Assembly (NCBI RefSeq): GCF_000421745.1
Contig: NZ_ATXP01000011.1
Span: 33,991-97,990 of the forward strand
Direction of reading: 5' to 3'
Origin: Nesterenkonia alba DSM 19423
GTDB taxonomy: Bacteria; Actinomycetota; Actinomycetes; Actinomycetales; Micrococcaceae
Length of the DNA: 64,000 nucleotides
Part shown: positions 1 to 9,700 of the stretch, piece after piece
How positions within the stretch are numbered: the stretch's first letter is position 1
Layout: the number at the start of each line of letters is the position of its first letter
Translations under genes and position numbers: made by a program
The notes under the pieces: generated by a model
What the model was told of the DNA's origin: nothing
Database searches by the model: none
What the model saw: only the letters and a program-made list of their open reading frames with translations

Positions 1-392
1 GCGGCGGATTCTTCCCCGGTCAGGTAGAGCACCGGCTGGTCCGGATGTGCTGCGGCGACGGCGGCAGCGGCCTGCAATAGCAGGGTGGATTTGCCGACTC
101 CTGGTTCTCCGGCGAGCAGGATCACCGCCCCGGGCACTAATCCCCCACCGAGTACCCGGTCCAGCTCAGGCACCCCGGTGGGGCGGAATTCGGCGGTGGA
201 GGCATCCACATCGGCGATGGCGGCCGCTGGAGCGGTCACGGTTTTCGCCGCGGGGGTGCGAGCGGTCACCTGCCCGCCCTTCTCCTCGATCGTCCCCCAC
301 GCTTGGCACTCCGGGCAGCGGCCAACCCATTTGACGGTCTGCCAGCCGCATTCGGTGCACTCGAAACCGGGGGTGCTCTTCCTCTTTGCCAC
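1..392 (-). CDS. radA: DNA repair protein RadA, N-terminal part (cut by window edge)
   Basis: RadA is a RecA-like ATPase that processes branched recombination intermediates. About 130 residues are visible. A four-cysteine zinc finger (C12, C15, C26, C29) is followed by a variable linker and the Walker A motif GEPGVGKST at about residues 95-103, then a stretch ending LYLTGEES, as in RadA. The start is a GTG giving MAKRKSTPGFECTECGW, directly before the zinc finger. The rest lies outside the window. It is divergent from mutY with a gap of about 66 bases, so the two probably have back-to-back promoters. Confidence 0.93.
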   Translation of the reverse strand, partial: MAKRKSTPGFECTECGWQTVKWVGRCPECQAWGTIEEKGGQVTARTPAAKTVTAPAAAIADVDASTAEFRPTGVPELDRVLGGGLVPGAVILLAGEPGVGKSTLLLQAAAAVAAAHPDQPVLYLTGEESA

Positions 393-458
393 GTGCCCAG
401 ACTAGCGGCGGTCCGGGACATCAATCGGCGCCCCCACAAGCGCACTAGACTTGGTGTG

Positions 459-1397
459 ATGCCCGCCCCCGCTGTGATGATGCCGGATTCCGAGCCGGTT
501 CATGAACGCATCATCGAGTGGTATCACAGCTTCCAACGGGATTTGCCGTGGCGGCGGGAGGACTGCTCGCCGTGGGGCGTGTTCGTCTCTGAGGTGATGT
601 TGCAGCAGACACCTGTGGCGCGTGTTCTGCCCCGGTGGGAAGAGTGGCTGCATCGCTGGCCGACCCCGGCGGACTGTGCCGCTGCTCCCACCGCTGAGAT
701 CCTCACCGTGTGGGACCGGCTGGGGTATCCGCGCCGTGCCCTCCGACTACAGCAGGCCGCCCAGGCGATGGTCACCGAACACGGTGGAGAGGTCCCCGCC
801 ACCAGTGACCAGCTGCGCGCTTTGCCGGGGGTGGGTGAGTACACCGCCGCAGCGGTGGCCTGCTTCGCGTATCAGCAGCCGGAGGTCGTGGTGGATACCA
901 ATGTGCGCCGGGTCCTGGTGCGGGTCTTCACCGGCGCACCGACGGCGGGGAAGACCTACACTGCGGCGCAGCGCCGGCTGGCCCACGATGTGTTCCCGGA
1001 TCCAGAGCTCGACGACGGCGGACTCGCCTGTACCTGGAACATTGCGGCGATGGAGTTGGGGTCGCTGGTGTGTACCGCGAAGAGCCCGGCCTGTGACCGC
1101 TGCCCGGTGCGTGAGATGTGTACGTGGGTGGCCTCCGGCTCCCCTGCTCCGAGCCAGGATGAGAGACCGCGCGGCCAGCCGTGGCATGGAACCGACCGTC
1201 AGGTCCGCGGCGCGATCATGGCGGCCCTGCGGGAGGCCGCCGCCACACAGCGACCGGTAGATGAGCACACCCTGTTGGAGGCACTACCGCTGCCGCATGC
1301 CTCCACTGAGCAACGCCGCCGCTGTCTGGAGTCGCTGCTGGCGGATGGACTGGCCGAACGGCAAGGCCAGTCCATCGCGTTGCCGGGCATCTTCTGA
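459..1397 (+). CDS. mutY: A/G-specific adenine glycosylase MutY
   Basis: This base-excision repair enzyme removes adenine mispaired with 8-oxoguanine. The helix-hairpin-helix/GPD core is clear: EVMLQQTP carries the candidate catalytic Glu, and LPGVGEYTAAAV is followed by VDTNVRRV with the conserved Asp. An iron-sulfur cluster loop follows with spacing C-x6-C-x2-C-x5-C (CTAKSPAC, DRC, PVREMC). The protein is 312 residues with only a short C-terminal tail, so the NUDIX-like recognition domain of longer MutY proteins is missing or much reduced, as in many actinobacterial forms. A longer in-frame start at 303 would overlap radA and adds unrelated sequence. GTG at 456 is an alternative start. The stop lies only 12 bases from the stop of the convergent XRE gene. 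Confidence 0.93.
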   Translation: MPAPAVMMPDSEPVHERIIEWYHSFQRDLPWRREDCSPWGVFVSEVMLQQTPVARVLPRWEEWLHRWPTPADCAAAPTAEILTVWDRLGYPRRALRLQQAAQAMVTEHGGEVPATSDQLRALPGVGEYTAAAVACFAYQQPEVVVDTNVRRVLVRVFTGAPTAGKTYTAAQRRLAHDVFPDPELDDGGLACTWNIAAMELGSLVCTAKSPACDRCPVREMCTWVASGSPAPSQDERPRGQPWHGTDRQVRGAIMAALREAAATQRPVDEHTLLEALPLPHASTEQRRRCLESLLADGLAERQGQSIALPGIF

Positions 1398-1409
1398 CCG
1401 GCTGAGGAG

Positions 1410-1754
1410 CTAGGACAGACAGGGATCCTGAGGGCGCACACTGTGGTGTGTGACCTCCATGTCGGGGATGTCCTCTTCGGGAGGGATATCGGTAGCATTC
1501 ACATGGGAACGCCCCAGAACGTGCAGGGCGGGGTCTACTGAGTTCAGCAGGTTCTTATCCAGATGCAGTGTGCGGACCACCCGAAGAAGCGTGTCCAGCT
1601 TCACGCCCGGTTCTCCGGATTCGAGCCGACGCAGTGCCGGCACGGAGACCCCCGCTTGGTCGGCCAGTGACTTCTGCGAAAGTTCCAACACGATCCGCCA
1701 CGTCTTGATGTGGCCGCCCAACTGCTCCATGGTGCGCTCTGGCCGCTGCCTCAT
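1410..1754 (-). CDS. XRE-family helix-turn-helix regulator coupled to the surface-protein gene
   Basis: A 114-residue protein with an N-terminal Xre/Cro-type helix-turn-helix: LSQKSLADQAGVSVPALRRL followed by ESGEPGVKLDTLLRVV, typical of HipB-like and antitoxin-like regulators. The C-terminal half (about residue 70 on) is acidic and not recognised. Its ATG overlaps the stop of the 1611-residue surface protein gene as ATGA, so the two are probably translationally coupled. An internal Met (MEQLGGH) is an alternative start. No HipA-like or toxin partner is adjacent. Control of the surface operon is possible but is inferred from position only. Confidence 0.8.
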   Translation of the reverse strand: MRQRPERTMEQLGGHIKTWRIVLELSQKSLADQAGVSVPALRRLESGEPGVKLDTLLRVVRTLHLDKNLLNSVDPALHVLGRSHVNATDIPPEEDIPDMEVTHHSVRPQDPCLS

Positions 1755-4700
1755 CGAGCACCCCCGTGGGCCCGGTGTCCGCGGGATGCACGGTGGCCTC
1801 CCAGCAGAGCGAGCCCTCCGGCGCCAAGTGCTATCAGGCTCAGCAGTAACCAGCCAGCAGGCGGAGCTCCGGTCGCGGCCAATCCCTCAGTGTGTGGATC
1901 TTCGTCTTCGGCCATCGGCCGCTCCGTGGTACCGGCGCTCTGTGGCGGTGTCGAGGTGGAAGGTGTCGAGGTGGGAGATTGCGAGGCGGAGGGTGCGGAG
2001 GACTCCGTCTGCGTGGCTTCAGCCGTGGGAGTCTCCACTGACTGGGTGGGTGCTCTGGAGGGCTCCGACGTCGGATCACCACCCTCAGTGGGTTCCGTCG
2101 TGGTCTCCGGGCTCGGCTCGGTGGTGGGTTCCGTGGTGAATGGTGGTGTGCCGTTCTCCTCCACCAGGGTCATGCTCGCCCAGCCGATGGGTTCGCTGTC
2201 TGCACTGAGCACCGCCAGCCGGTGTTCGCCCGCCGGGAGCGTGTCGGGGATGTCTACGGTGAATGTCCCTTCACTGTCTGTGAAGTGCCATCCAAGGAAC
2301 ACCGGCTCGGAATGGGCGAAGGCCGCAACCCATTGCTCAGCATGCTGGTCCCCCAATTCCACGGTCACTGTGCGTCCATCAAGGTCCACGGCAAAGCGAT
2401 CGCCGGGAATCTCCTCCAGCTCCTCGGGGGTCAAGGCCGTAGGAGTGCTGGTCGGTTCCTCCCGTGGCGACGAGCTGTCTGTGGGCTCGGCGGTGGCACT
2501 CTCTGTGGGCTCCTCAGTAGGCTCACCCGGATCGCTGGGCGCGGAGCCAGTGGGGTCGAGCTCTGTCGGTTCCTCAGTCGGTTCGACAGTGGGTGAAGCG
2601 GTTTCTGTGACCTCGTCAGACGGCTGTTCCGAGGGCTGTTCGGTCTCAGTCGGTTCAGCGGTCGGTGTCTGCCCGGGGTCTGTGGTGGGCCCATCCGTGG
2701 GGCTCTGGCTCGGTTCCTCACTGGGGCCGCTGGTCGGGTCAGAGGTCGGCTCCTCGCTCGGTTCCGGTATTGGTTCGGTGGTGGGGTCCTGCGTCGGCTC
2801 CGTGCTGGGTTGTTCCGTGGGCACGGGCTCCTCAGTGGGGGCCGGCTCCTCGGTGGGCGTGGGCTCCTCGGTGGGCTCTGGTTCTTCCTCGGCAGGGACC
2901 TCAACGGTCAGCCGTGCCGGGTCAGAAGCCACCTCGCCGAGGTCGTTTTCGGCCACTGCTCGGAACTGCGCCCCGTGCTCCTGGCGGGTCGCTTCCACGC
3001 TGAGGTGAGTACCCTCGACGTTCTCGACGACGACCCACTCCTCATCGCGCAGGATCTCCCAGCGGATCTCGGCGTCTGGTTCGGAGCGAATCTCCACGTC
3101 GAACTCGGCGGTCTCGCCTTCTGCGACCTCAGCGTCTTCGGGGTGGCGGAGGAACTCCGGGGCGTATTCCACGACCACCGCGGCCGGTTCACTCAAGACA
3201 CGACCTTCGTCATTGGTCAGTACGGCACGGTACTGCGTACCGTTGTCTTCCCTGCTGGGCGTGATCGTCAGTTCGGTGGCGGTTTCGCCGTCGAGATCTT
3301 CCCACTCCTCGCCGTTGACGTGTTGCCACTGCACCTGGGGAACAGGATTGCCTCGCCCGCTCACCGAGAGCAGGACGGGGAAGCCGGCCTCGGTGACGAC
3401 GTCTTGGGGTTGACGTGTGATCTGTGGCGCGTACGTGACCGCCACATTTGCGGTGTCCGAGTGTCGGCTGCCGTGGGAGTTTTCGGCCACGGCACGGAAC
3501 TGGGCACCGTGGTCTTCCCATGTGACCTCGTATTCGAGGTTCTCCCCCGCAGCGTCCTCGATGCTCTGCCAATTGCCACCCCGGTTGACTTCCCAGGTGA
3601 TCTCGGCCTCCGGCTGAGCCTCCACTGCGGTACTCAGCTGCAGGGTCTCACCCTCACCTAACGTGGCGTCTTCCGGGTGGGTGGTGAATTCGGGACGGAA
3701 CTCGTAGTGCAACGTTGCCGGCTCAGTGGATGTTGATCCCCGGGAGTTGCTGAAGACGGCACGGTACTGGGTGCCGTTGAGTTCACGCTGTGGTTCCACC
3801 ACGAGCCGCTCGGCGGTTTCGTCCTCGAGGTCTTCCCACTGGCCCCCCTCCAGGCGTTGCTGCCACTGGACCGAGGCCTCTGGATGCCCGTACCCGCGAG
3901 CGGTGAATTCAACCGGCAAAGAGGTACTCACCGTCTGCGATTCCGGATCCTCCACTACAACCGGCGTTCCATAGACCGTCACGCTGCGGGAAGGTTCGGT
4001 GGTCCCGTTCCTCGTTTCGACGGCGACGTCGTGCGGTACCCCGGTTTCGGCCCCTTCCGGCACCACAAACACCAGTTCCGTTCCGTTGCTTACCCGCTCG
4101 ACCGGTGTCAGTCGACGGTCGCCGAAGAGCACAGTGCTGTCCTCGGTGAAGCCCCGCCCGGTGAGCCGGACTCGTTCGCCTCCGGAGCGTTCGGTATGGG
4201 AGATGTCGGTGATGACCGGCGCCTGCTGCTCCGGGGCGAGGATATTGAGGTAGCCGTACTCTGCTTCGAAGAAGGTCACCCGCTCGCCGGACTCACTGCC
4301 ACCGGAGCCCTGACGCACCGTCACGCTGTTCCTGTCGCCCCGGTAGCGCAACTGCAGATCTGCGCTCACACGGAACGCACTGGCTTCGACGGCCCCCTCA
4401 GAGACGTTGTTCCGGCCCGGTTCGACCGTCACCCATAGGTCTGCGTAGTTCGTATCGGCACCTTCCATCGTGGAGTAACCGGATTGTTGATCGGCCCAGA
4501 TCACCCCGTTCCACAGGTGACCGTTGTTGATCTGATCGCGTGTGACCCGGAGGTGAAACTCCTGGGGCTGGGCGATTCGTCCGTTCTGCAGCTGCACAGT
4601 CTGTCCCAGCGCCTGCATGGCGGAGATCGTGGTCTCCTCCGAGGTCGTGCCGTCCGCATTCGCGCGGGCTTCGATCTCATAGGAATCCACCGTCACGATG

Positions 4701-6586
4701 GGGTCTGAGCCGAAGAGCGCCTGCCAGTAGGGGTCCAGCTCGATCTCGATCCGGTCCCTGCTCATCCCCCGGCCGATATGCGCGTCGTACTCACGGTCCA
4801 GTTCGACCCGGACATTCCCGGCCGCGTTGATGAAATCTGAGCCGTATCCGCCGGCGTCAAGATCGGGATACTGTCGGTCCGCGAGATAGACGGCGTTGCG
4901 CGTAGTGCCACTCGGGCCGATACCTTCGTTGTTCCAGCCGTCGAGGAGCCGGGGAAAATTCCACCGGGTGAGCGTGTTCGAACTGTCGTTACGCTCGGTG
5001 ATGCCGATGGAATAGTCGTTCAGCACCCGTCCCAGCAGCTCCATGTCTTCGTTGTGCGGTGCCAGCCCAGGGTCACTGAAGGGGGTCACCTGCAGCTGAC
5101 TGCTGTCCGACTGGTCTGCGATGCGCACAGAGACTGTGGCAGCCCCACTAGCAGTCCCTGCCGGTAGCCGGAACGTGAGATTCTGCCCCGTGCCGTCGAC
5201 ATCGACCTGGTACCAGGGGATCGTGAAGGTCTCGTCATCGGCGTCAGTGACCACCACAGTGGTCTCATTCGCCCGGAAACCCTGACCGCTGACGCGTACT
5301 TCGGAATCGGGGAACGCCTGACTGGGCTCGAGTCCGGTCACTCGCACGGGGACGGTCTCGGCTCCGGTCACCCGCAGGGCACCTGCACTGCGGGTGTCTC
5401 CGGCACTGGCCACGGTGACGGTGTAAGTACCGCCGGGGACACCGTCAGGGACAGTGAATGTGGTGCTGGTGCCGTCTGAGGACGTCTCCGCCTGCACCTG
5501 AGTGCCACCCAGGCTCACATCGGTCAGCCCCTGAGCCATCCCAAGACCGGTGATGGTGACCTCATCCCCGGGCTCTGCCTCCTCAGCAGAGAGCGCCAAG
5601 TCGTGAAGTTCCATCGGCTCGGGGGCTGCCACGTTCTGCACACCGGCGACGACGACGTCGAGCACCTGGTCATCAGCCCACACATCGCCGCTGCCCAGGC
5701 TCAGCTGAAGCCGGACTTCGGCATCCAGACGCATTTCGGCCTGGATGCTCAAGCCACCTGAGGCCGGTGTGGCCACTGTCATCGTGAAGTCGGCCTCGAG
5801 GCTACCCCGCCGCACCAGGGAGCTGTAGTCGCTAATGTCGGATTCCCGTACCCCCAGGCTGCGCATGACGTCCCGGACATTGGTGCTGTGCACCTGGTGG
5901 GTGCGGCTCACCGGCTCCGGGAGGCGCCCTTGGTCGAGCTGGATCTGTTCGCCAAAGACTTCCAGCCCTTCGACCCGGGTCTCAATGTCGATGTCCCCGG
6001 TGACACTGGCTGTGGTCTCAGTGCGGATGGCCTCGGCCCGCAGCACCTCGTCCTGCCCGAGCACTGCCCCCACTCGAGAATTCAGTTCGTCGACATCCAA
6101 GGCGAAGTCCAGGACTTCAGTGCTCTGGAAAAGTCCGGCGGGGGTGCGCTCAATGCGGTCGGAGCCTCCACTGATGCTCATCCCGCGCCCCGGTTCGTCC
6201 TTGGGACTGCGGTCTTCACCGTCTAAGAGGACACCCTCGACGTCGCCTGCGGGCAGATCCTGGTGCACTTCACCGTTGCCGGTGTGGTCTCCGGAGGGTG
6301 CGGTCAATCCGCCCAGGGAGTAGTCACCGTAGTCACCGAGGGGTTCGGGGAAATCAAGCAATCCGCTGAGTTGGCCACCGAGGCTGCCGTGGGCGGTGAT
6401 CGGGGTGAGCTCGCCGACCACCGGTTGGGTGTGCATCTGACCGCCCTGAACCGCCGAGGCGGGAGCAGGTGTCGGTGAGGGGTGAAGATCGGTGAAAAAC
6501 ACGGCGGCCAGCATCATCACAGCCAGCGCACCACCGGTGATCTTCTTGCTACGGTTCAGCGATCTCTCGGCCAGGGCGAGTCTCAT
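1751..6586 (-). CDS. Giant LAxTG-anchored surface protein with TIG/IPT and Ig-like domains
   Basis: A 1611-residue secreted wall protein. It has a basic start and hydrophobic signal segment (about 15-45). An N-terminal module (about 46-320) is shared with the next two genes. TIG/IPT-like beta domains lie at about 325-500, and a further module at about 510-780 is shared with the 10935-14912 gene. Another TIG-like domain is followed by four Ig-like repeats at about 870-1230 that alternate between two types. A Pro/Thr/Glu spacer, a shared beta domain (about 1385-1475) and a second spacer lead to LAATG at about 1569, a hydrophobic helix and a basic tail. LAxTG is the motif of class E sortases. 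The N-terminal module is not recognised. The role is probably adhesive or structural, as an inference. The start has a GAAGGAC Shine-Dalgarno. Confidence 0.85.
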   Translation of the reverse strand: MRLALAERSLNRSKKITGGALAVMMLAAVFFTDLHPSPTPAPASAVQGGQMHTQPVVGELTPITAHGSLGGQLSGLLDFPEPLGDYGDYSLGGLTAPSGDHTGNGEVHQDLPAGDVEGVLLDGEDRSPKDEPGRGMSISGGSDRIERTPAGLFQSTEVLDFALDVDELNSRVGAVLGQDEVLRAEAIRTETTASVTGDIDIETRVEGLEVFGEQIQLDQGRLPEPVSRTHQVHSTNVRDVMRSLGVRESDISDYSSLVRRGSLEADFTMTVATPASGGLSIQAEMRLDAEVRLQLSLGSGDVWADDQVLDVVVAGVQNVAAPEPMELHDLALSAEEAEPGDEVTITGLGMAQGLTDVSLGGTQVQAETSSDGTSTTFTVPDGVPGGTYTVTVASAGDTRSAGALRVTGAETVPVRVTGLEPSQAFPDSEVRVSGQGFRANETTVVVTDADDETFTIPWYQVDVDGTGQNLTFRLPAGTASGAATVSVRIADQSDSSQLQVTPFSDPGLAPHNEDMELLGRVLNDYSIGITERNDSSNTLTRWNFPRLLDGWNNEGIGPSGTTRNAVYLADRQYPDLDAGGYGSDFINAAGNVRVELDREYDAHIGRGMSRDRIEIELDPYWQALFGSDPIVTVDSYEIEARANADGTTSEETTISAMQALGQTVQLQNGRIAQPQEFHLRVTRDQINNGHLWNGVIWADQQSGYSTMEGADTNYADLWVTVEPGRNNVSEGAVEASAFRVSADLQLRYRGDRNSVTVRQGSGGSESGERVTFFEAEYGYLNILAPEQQAPVITDISHTERSGGERVRLTGRGFTEDSTVLFGDRRLTPVERVSNGTELVFVVPEGAETGVPHDVAVETRNGTTEPSRSVTVYGTPVVVEDPESQTVSTSLPVEFTARGYGHPEASVQWQQRLEGGQWEDLEDETAERLVVEPQRELNGTQYRAVFSNSRGSTSTEPATLHYEFRPEFTTHPEDATLGEGETLQLSTAVEAQPEAEITWEVNRGGNWQSIEDAAGENLEYEVTWEDHGAQFRAVAENSHGSRHSDTANVAVTYAPQITRQPQDVVTEAGFPVLLSVSGRGNPVPQVQWQHVNGEEWEDLDGETATELTITPSREDNGTQYRAVLTNDEGRVLSEPAAVVVEYAPEFLRHPEDAEVAEGETAEFDVEIRSEPDAEIRWEILRDEEWVVVENVEGTHLSVEATRQEHGAQFRAVAENDLGEVASDPARLTVEVPAEEEPEPTEEPTPTEEPAPTEEPVPTEQPSTEPTQDPTTEPIPEPSEEPTSDPTSGPSEEPSQSPTDGPTTDPGQTPTAEPTETEQPSEQPSDEVTETASPTVEPTEEPTELDPTGSAPSDPGEPTEEPTESATAEPTDSSSPREEPTSTPTALTPEELEEIPGDRFAVDLDGRTVTVELGDQHAEQWVAAFAHSEPVFLGWHFTDSEGTFTVDIPDTLPAGEHRLAVLSADSEPIGWASMTLVEENGTPPFTTEPTTEPSPETTTEPTEGGDPTSEPSRAPTQSVETPTAEATQTESSAPSASQSPTSTPSTSTPPQSAGTTERPMAEDEDPHTEGLAATGAPPAGWLLLSLIALGAGGLALLGGHRASRGHRAHGGAR
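1755..1885 (-). other. LAxTG cell-wall sorting signal of the 1611-residue protein
   Basis: Encodes LAATG, a hydrophobic stretch of about 20 residues and a tail rich in Arg, His and Gly. This is the three-part sortase signal. The Ala at position 2 fits class E sortase substrates of high-GC Gram-positives. No sortase gene lies in the window, so the enzyme must be encoded elsewhere. Confidence 0.75.
2440..2890 (-). repeat. Degenerate Pro-Thr-Glu (PT) repeat region
   Basis: Encodes about 150 residues of units such as EEPT, EPTE and DPTT, a flexible spacer between the Ig-like repeats and the C-terminal beta domain. Short repeated codons such as GAGCCGACC make the opposite strand open in several frames and give long Ser/Val/Gly-rich ORFs that are not genes. 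A second shorter spacer of the same type lies at about 1890-2140. Confidence 0.8.
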
Positions 6587-6639
6587 GGAATGTCCTTCAG
6601 CGAACCAGAAAGAGGGTCAAGATCAGGTCTCATGGGGAA

Positions 6640-6687
6640 GGGAGGCCCGGGACGGGTGTGGTCTGTGGGGACCGTCCCGGGCCTCCC
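6640..6687 (-). terminator. 16-bp perfect stem hairpin between surface genes
   Basis: GGGAGGCCCGGGACGG at 6640-6655 pairs perfectly with its complement at 6672-6687 around a 16-base loop. It lies downstream of the phosphatase gene and upstream of the next one. No T-run follows. It may be a terminator, an attenuator or an mRNA-stabilising hairpin. Confidence 0.6.
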
Positions 6688-6695
6688 AGCTAGGT

Positions 6696-6727
6696 GGTGT
6701 GAGCCGGTGATGTCACCGGCTCACACC
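6696..6727 (-). terminator. 15-bp perfect stem hairpin directly after the phosphatase gene
   Basis: GGTGTGAGCCGGTGA (6696-6710) and its exact complement (6713-6727) are separated by two bases. The hairpin begins about 15 bases after the stop codon of the phosphatase gene, the expected place for an intrinsic terminator. No T-run is present, which is common in high-GC Actinobacteria. Confidence 0.65.
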
Positions 6728-6742
6728 AGGGGCGTCTGCGCC

Positions 6743-9700
6743 TCAGTGACGGTGCGCAGCGTGGCGGCGACGGCGGCTGAGGACCACCAGTAATCCGCCG
6801 ACTAGCAGGATCGTCAGCGCTGCCAGGGAGACCCAGACTCCCTGCGCACCAGTGACGGCCAGTCCACCGTCCTTCTGTGAGGAACCATCCGCGGAGGGGG
6901 TTTCCTCGTCCTCGGTGGTATCTGGTTCATCCGCCGGCCCGGTCCCGTCCTCGGTGGGCTCCTCGGTGGACGTACCCGTCGGCTCCTCAGTGGGCTCTCC
7001 GGTGGGATCGGTGGTGGCGTCCGGGTCCTCATCATCGGTGGCGACCACAGAAACCGCGGTCCAGCCGATGATCTCCCCGTCGGTGTCGTAGACCGCCAGA
7101 CGGTGGTCACCGGCAGGTACGTCCGAGGGCACGGAGTAGGTCACCGTTCCCTCAGAGGTCACTGTTTCGGTGCCGAGGATGACTGGGTCGGAGAAGAGCA
7201 CACCGGTGGCCTCCTGATCGGCGAATTCTTCACCGACCACCACGGTGGCTTCACCGCCCGGGGTGATCTCACCGGAGCCGAGCATCTCGATGAGGTCCTC
7301 AAGCTCCTCGTCCAGGTCCTCAGTGGAGGGGTTGAACCCTGCCGGAGTGCTCGGTGAATCGGTCGGGTCCGTTGTCGGATCGCTGGTGGGGTCACCCGTT
7401 GGATCCTGGGTCGGATCGTCGGTGGGATCTGAGGTCGGTGACGCGGTGGGGTCACCGGTGGGATCCTCGCTCGGATCACCGGTCGGGTCCTCTGTCGGTT
7501 CCCCTGTGGGGTCCTCGGTGGGATCCGGGGTGGGATCCTCACTTGGGTCACCGGTCGGGTCTTCAGTCGGTTCCCCTGTCGGGTCCGGTGTGGGCTCCTC
7601 GCTGGGGTCCTCCTCGCCGCCATCTTCGGTGGTGCAGTCCGCCGGCAGCGCCTCAGCCGTGTTGGCTGCGTACTTTTCACCGTTACCACTGGAGCACATA
7701 ACGAACGAGTCCACGAGGTTGTGGTCGACGTCGTAGGTTTCGTGGACCAGGGTGTTGCCGTCCACGTTCACCCGCTGATAAACGGAGGTGTCCTGCAGCG
7801 CCTGCATCCGGCGGGCGCCCCAGTTCTCCCAGGTCTCGGCGGAGCCGAGGGTGTAGTACTTGGGTCCGACCACGGAGACCACGTAGTTGGGACCGTCGTT
7901 GAGGCCGGTGGACTGGTCGATCTCGTGGTTGATGGAGTAGCCGCGACCGTAGGTGTGGTCGTGACCCTGCAGGACGAGGTCCACTCCGGCGTTCTCGAAG
8001 GCAGTCGCCCAGGAGGCGCGGATGTGCTCATTGTCCCGTCCGGAGGACATGGAGTACACCGGGTGGTGGAACAGCGCCGCGGTCCATTCACCGGGGGCCT
8101 CAGCGACGATGTCCTCCACCCAGCGGGCCTGGAAGTCCAGCCAGATCTCCACAGCGTTGAGGTTGCTGTCGGCGCAGCCGTACTGTTCGACGACGTCGTT
8201 GGCCGGGAGCATTTCGCGCCAGCCTTCGACAGTGTTGGAGTTAAGCACGATGAACCGCACACCTTGATAGTCGGTGTAGAACACGGTGTCCTTCATCAGG
8301 TCGGACATGTGCTCCTGATACATGTAGGTGCACTCGTCGACGTCGTCATAAGGCTGCGGACCATTACCCGGCTGGGTGTAGCTCTCCCGCCAGATGGGAC
8401 CCAGGAACGCCGCGTGGTATTCGTGGTTACCGGCGGTGATGACGTGATTCATCTCGGCGTAGAAGTCCTCGTCGATGCCGAACCACTCGGCCCATTCGTA
8501 ATCGTTATCGGCGTAGTTGATCTGGTCGCCGGCGTGCAGCACCAGTTCCGCGTTCGGGGAACCTTCAATGGCGCGGCGCACATTGGGTCCACCGTGTTCG
8601 GTGATGTCGTTCTGGACGTCACCGAGCCACAGGAATTCGAAAGCGTCGTGGGAGTCGCTGGCGGTGGTGAAGCTGTACCAGCCACTGAAGTTCTCACCGC
8701 CGTCACCCACCCGGTATTCGTAGGTCGTGTTCGGGCTCAGACCCTCCAGGGTGGCGCTGTGGGAGCGGCTGTCGTAGTCGCCTTCCTCGTAGCTGTGCGC
8801 GGTGAAGATCTCCCCGGTCGTGGCTTCGATCTCTTCGACGGTGTCCCCGGAGCGCAACTGAACAACACCGTTGGCGATCTCAGGTGCGGTGCGCCAGGTG
8901 ATGAACTGGGATGTGGCGGGATCCTCCGTGGTGGTGAGGATGACCCGGTCCGGGGTCTCACTGGGCAACCCGGTGAAGTCTTCCGGGGCCTCTTCACCCG
9001 GGTCGGGGTCCGGGGTTCCGGGTTCCTCCGGGTCCTGGCTCTCACCGGGGGCCGGTAGTTCGGCCTCGTTCTGGGCGGCGGCGGCCAGCCCCACGGTGAC
9101 CGTAGAGAGCACCTGCCGGCCCTCGGTGCTCATGTCAGCTTCTTCCAGCAGCATGGCATCGGCTCCGGAGAGGCGCAGTTCGATCTCGACCTCAACACCG
9201 ATCTCGAATTCGATGGCGGCCTGGGCGAGGTCGTCCTCGGCACTGACCGGGGTGGAGGCGATGACGTCGACCGTACCGGTCATCGAACCGGAGAGGTTAC
9301 TCGGGTCGTCGATGTAGTCGGCGATGTCGTCGGTCACACTGGCGGCCTGGAGGATCTCGTCGATATCGGTAAGCTCGTTGCTGAGTTCACGCTGCACCGG
9401 CTCCTCGAGCCGACCATCCACCAGGTTCACGGTCTCGCCCATCAGTTCGAGCGTCTCAATCTCCACGCCGGCGTCGAGACCGTCGGTGCCTGCCGCTGCG
9501 GAGGTCTCGTTGGTGGTCATGCGGATGAGTTCCAACTCGGGGTCTCCGAGCAGATGACCGATCATGCCGTCGTCGTCGAAGGTGTAGTGGTCCACCACCA
9601 GCGACTCGAGGTGGTGCTCAGCAGTTAGCACGCCCTCTTCCGTCCGCTCGATCTGGGAGTTCACCTCACCGAAGCGCACCCCGTTGTGGCGGGCGCTGCC

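Noticed and set aside
1710..3008. Long plus-strand frame rich in Ser, Val and Gly (SVGS units)
   Set aside because: It is the complement of the Pro/Thr/Glu repeats of the minus-strand surface protein; repeated GC-rich codons keep the opposite strand open. Similar frames at 7245-7736 and 11545-12132 have the same cause.
7721..9058. 445-codon plus-strand frame
   Set aside because: Antisense of the phosphatase domain with its five metal motifs; Val/Gly/His-rich composition typical of a shadow frame.
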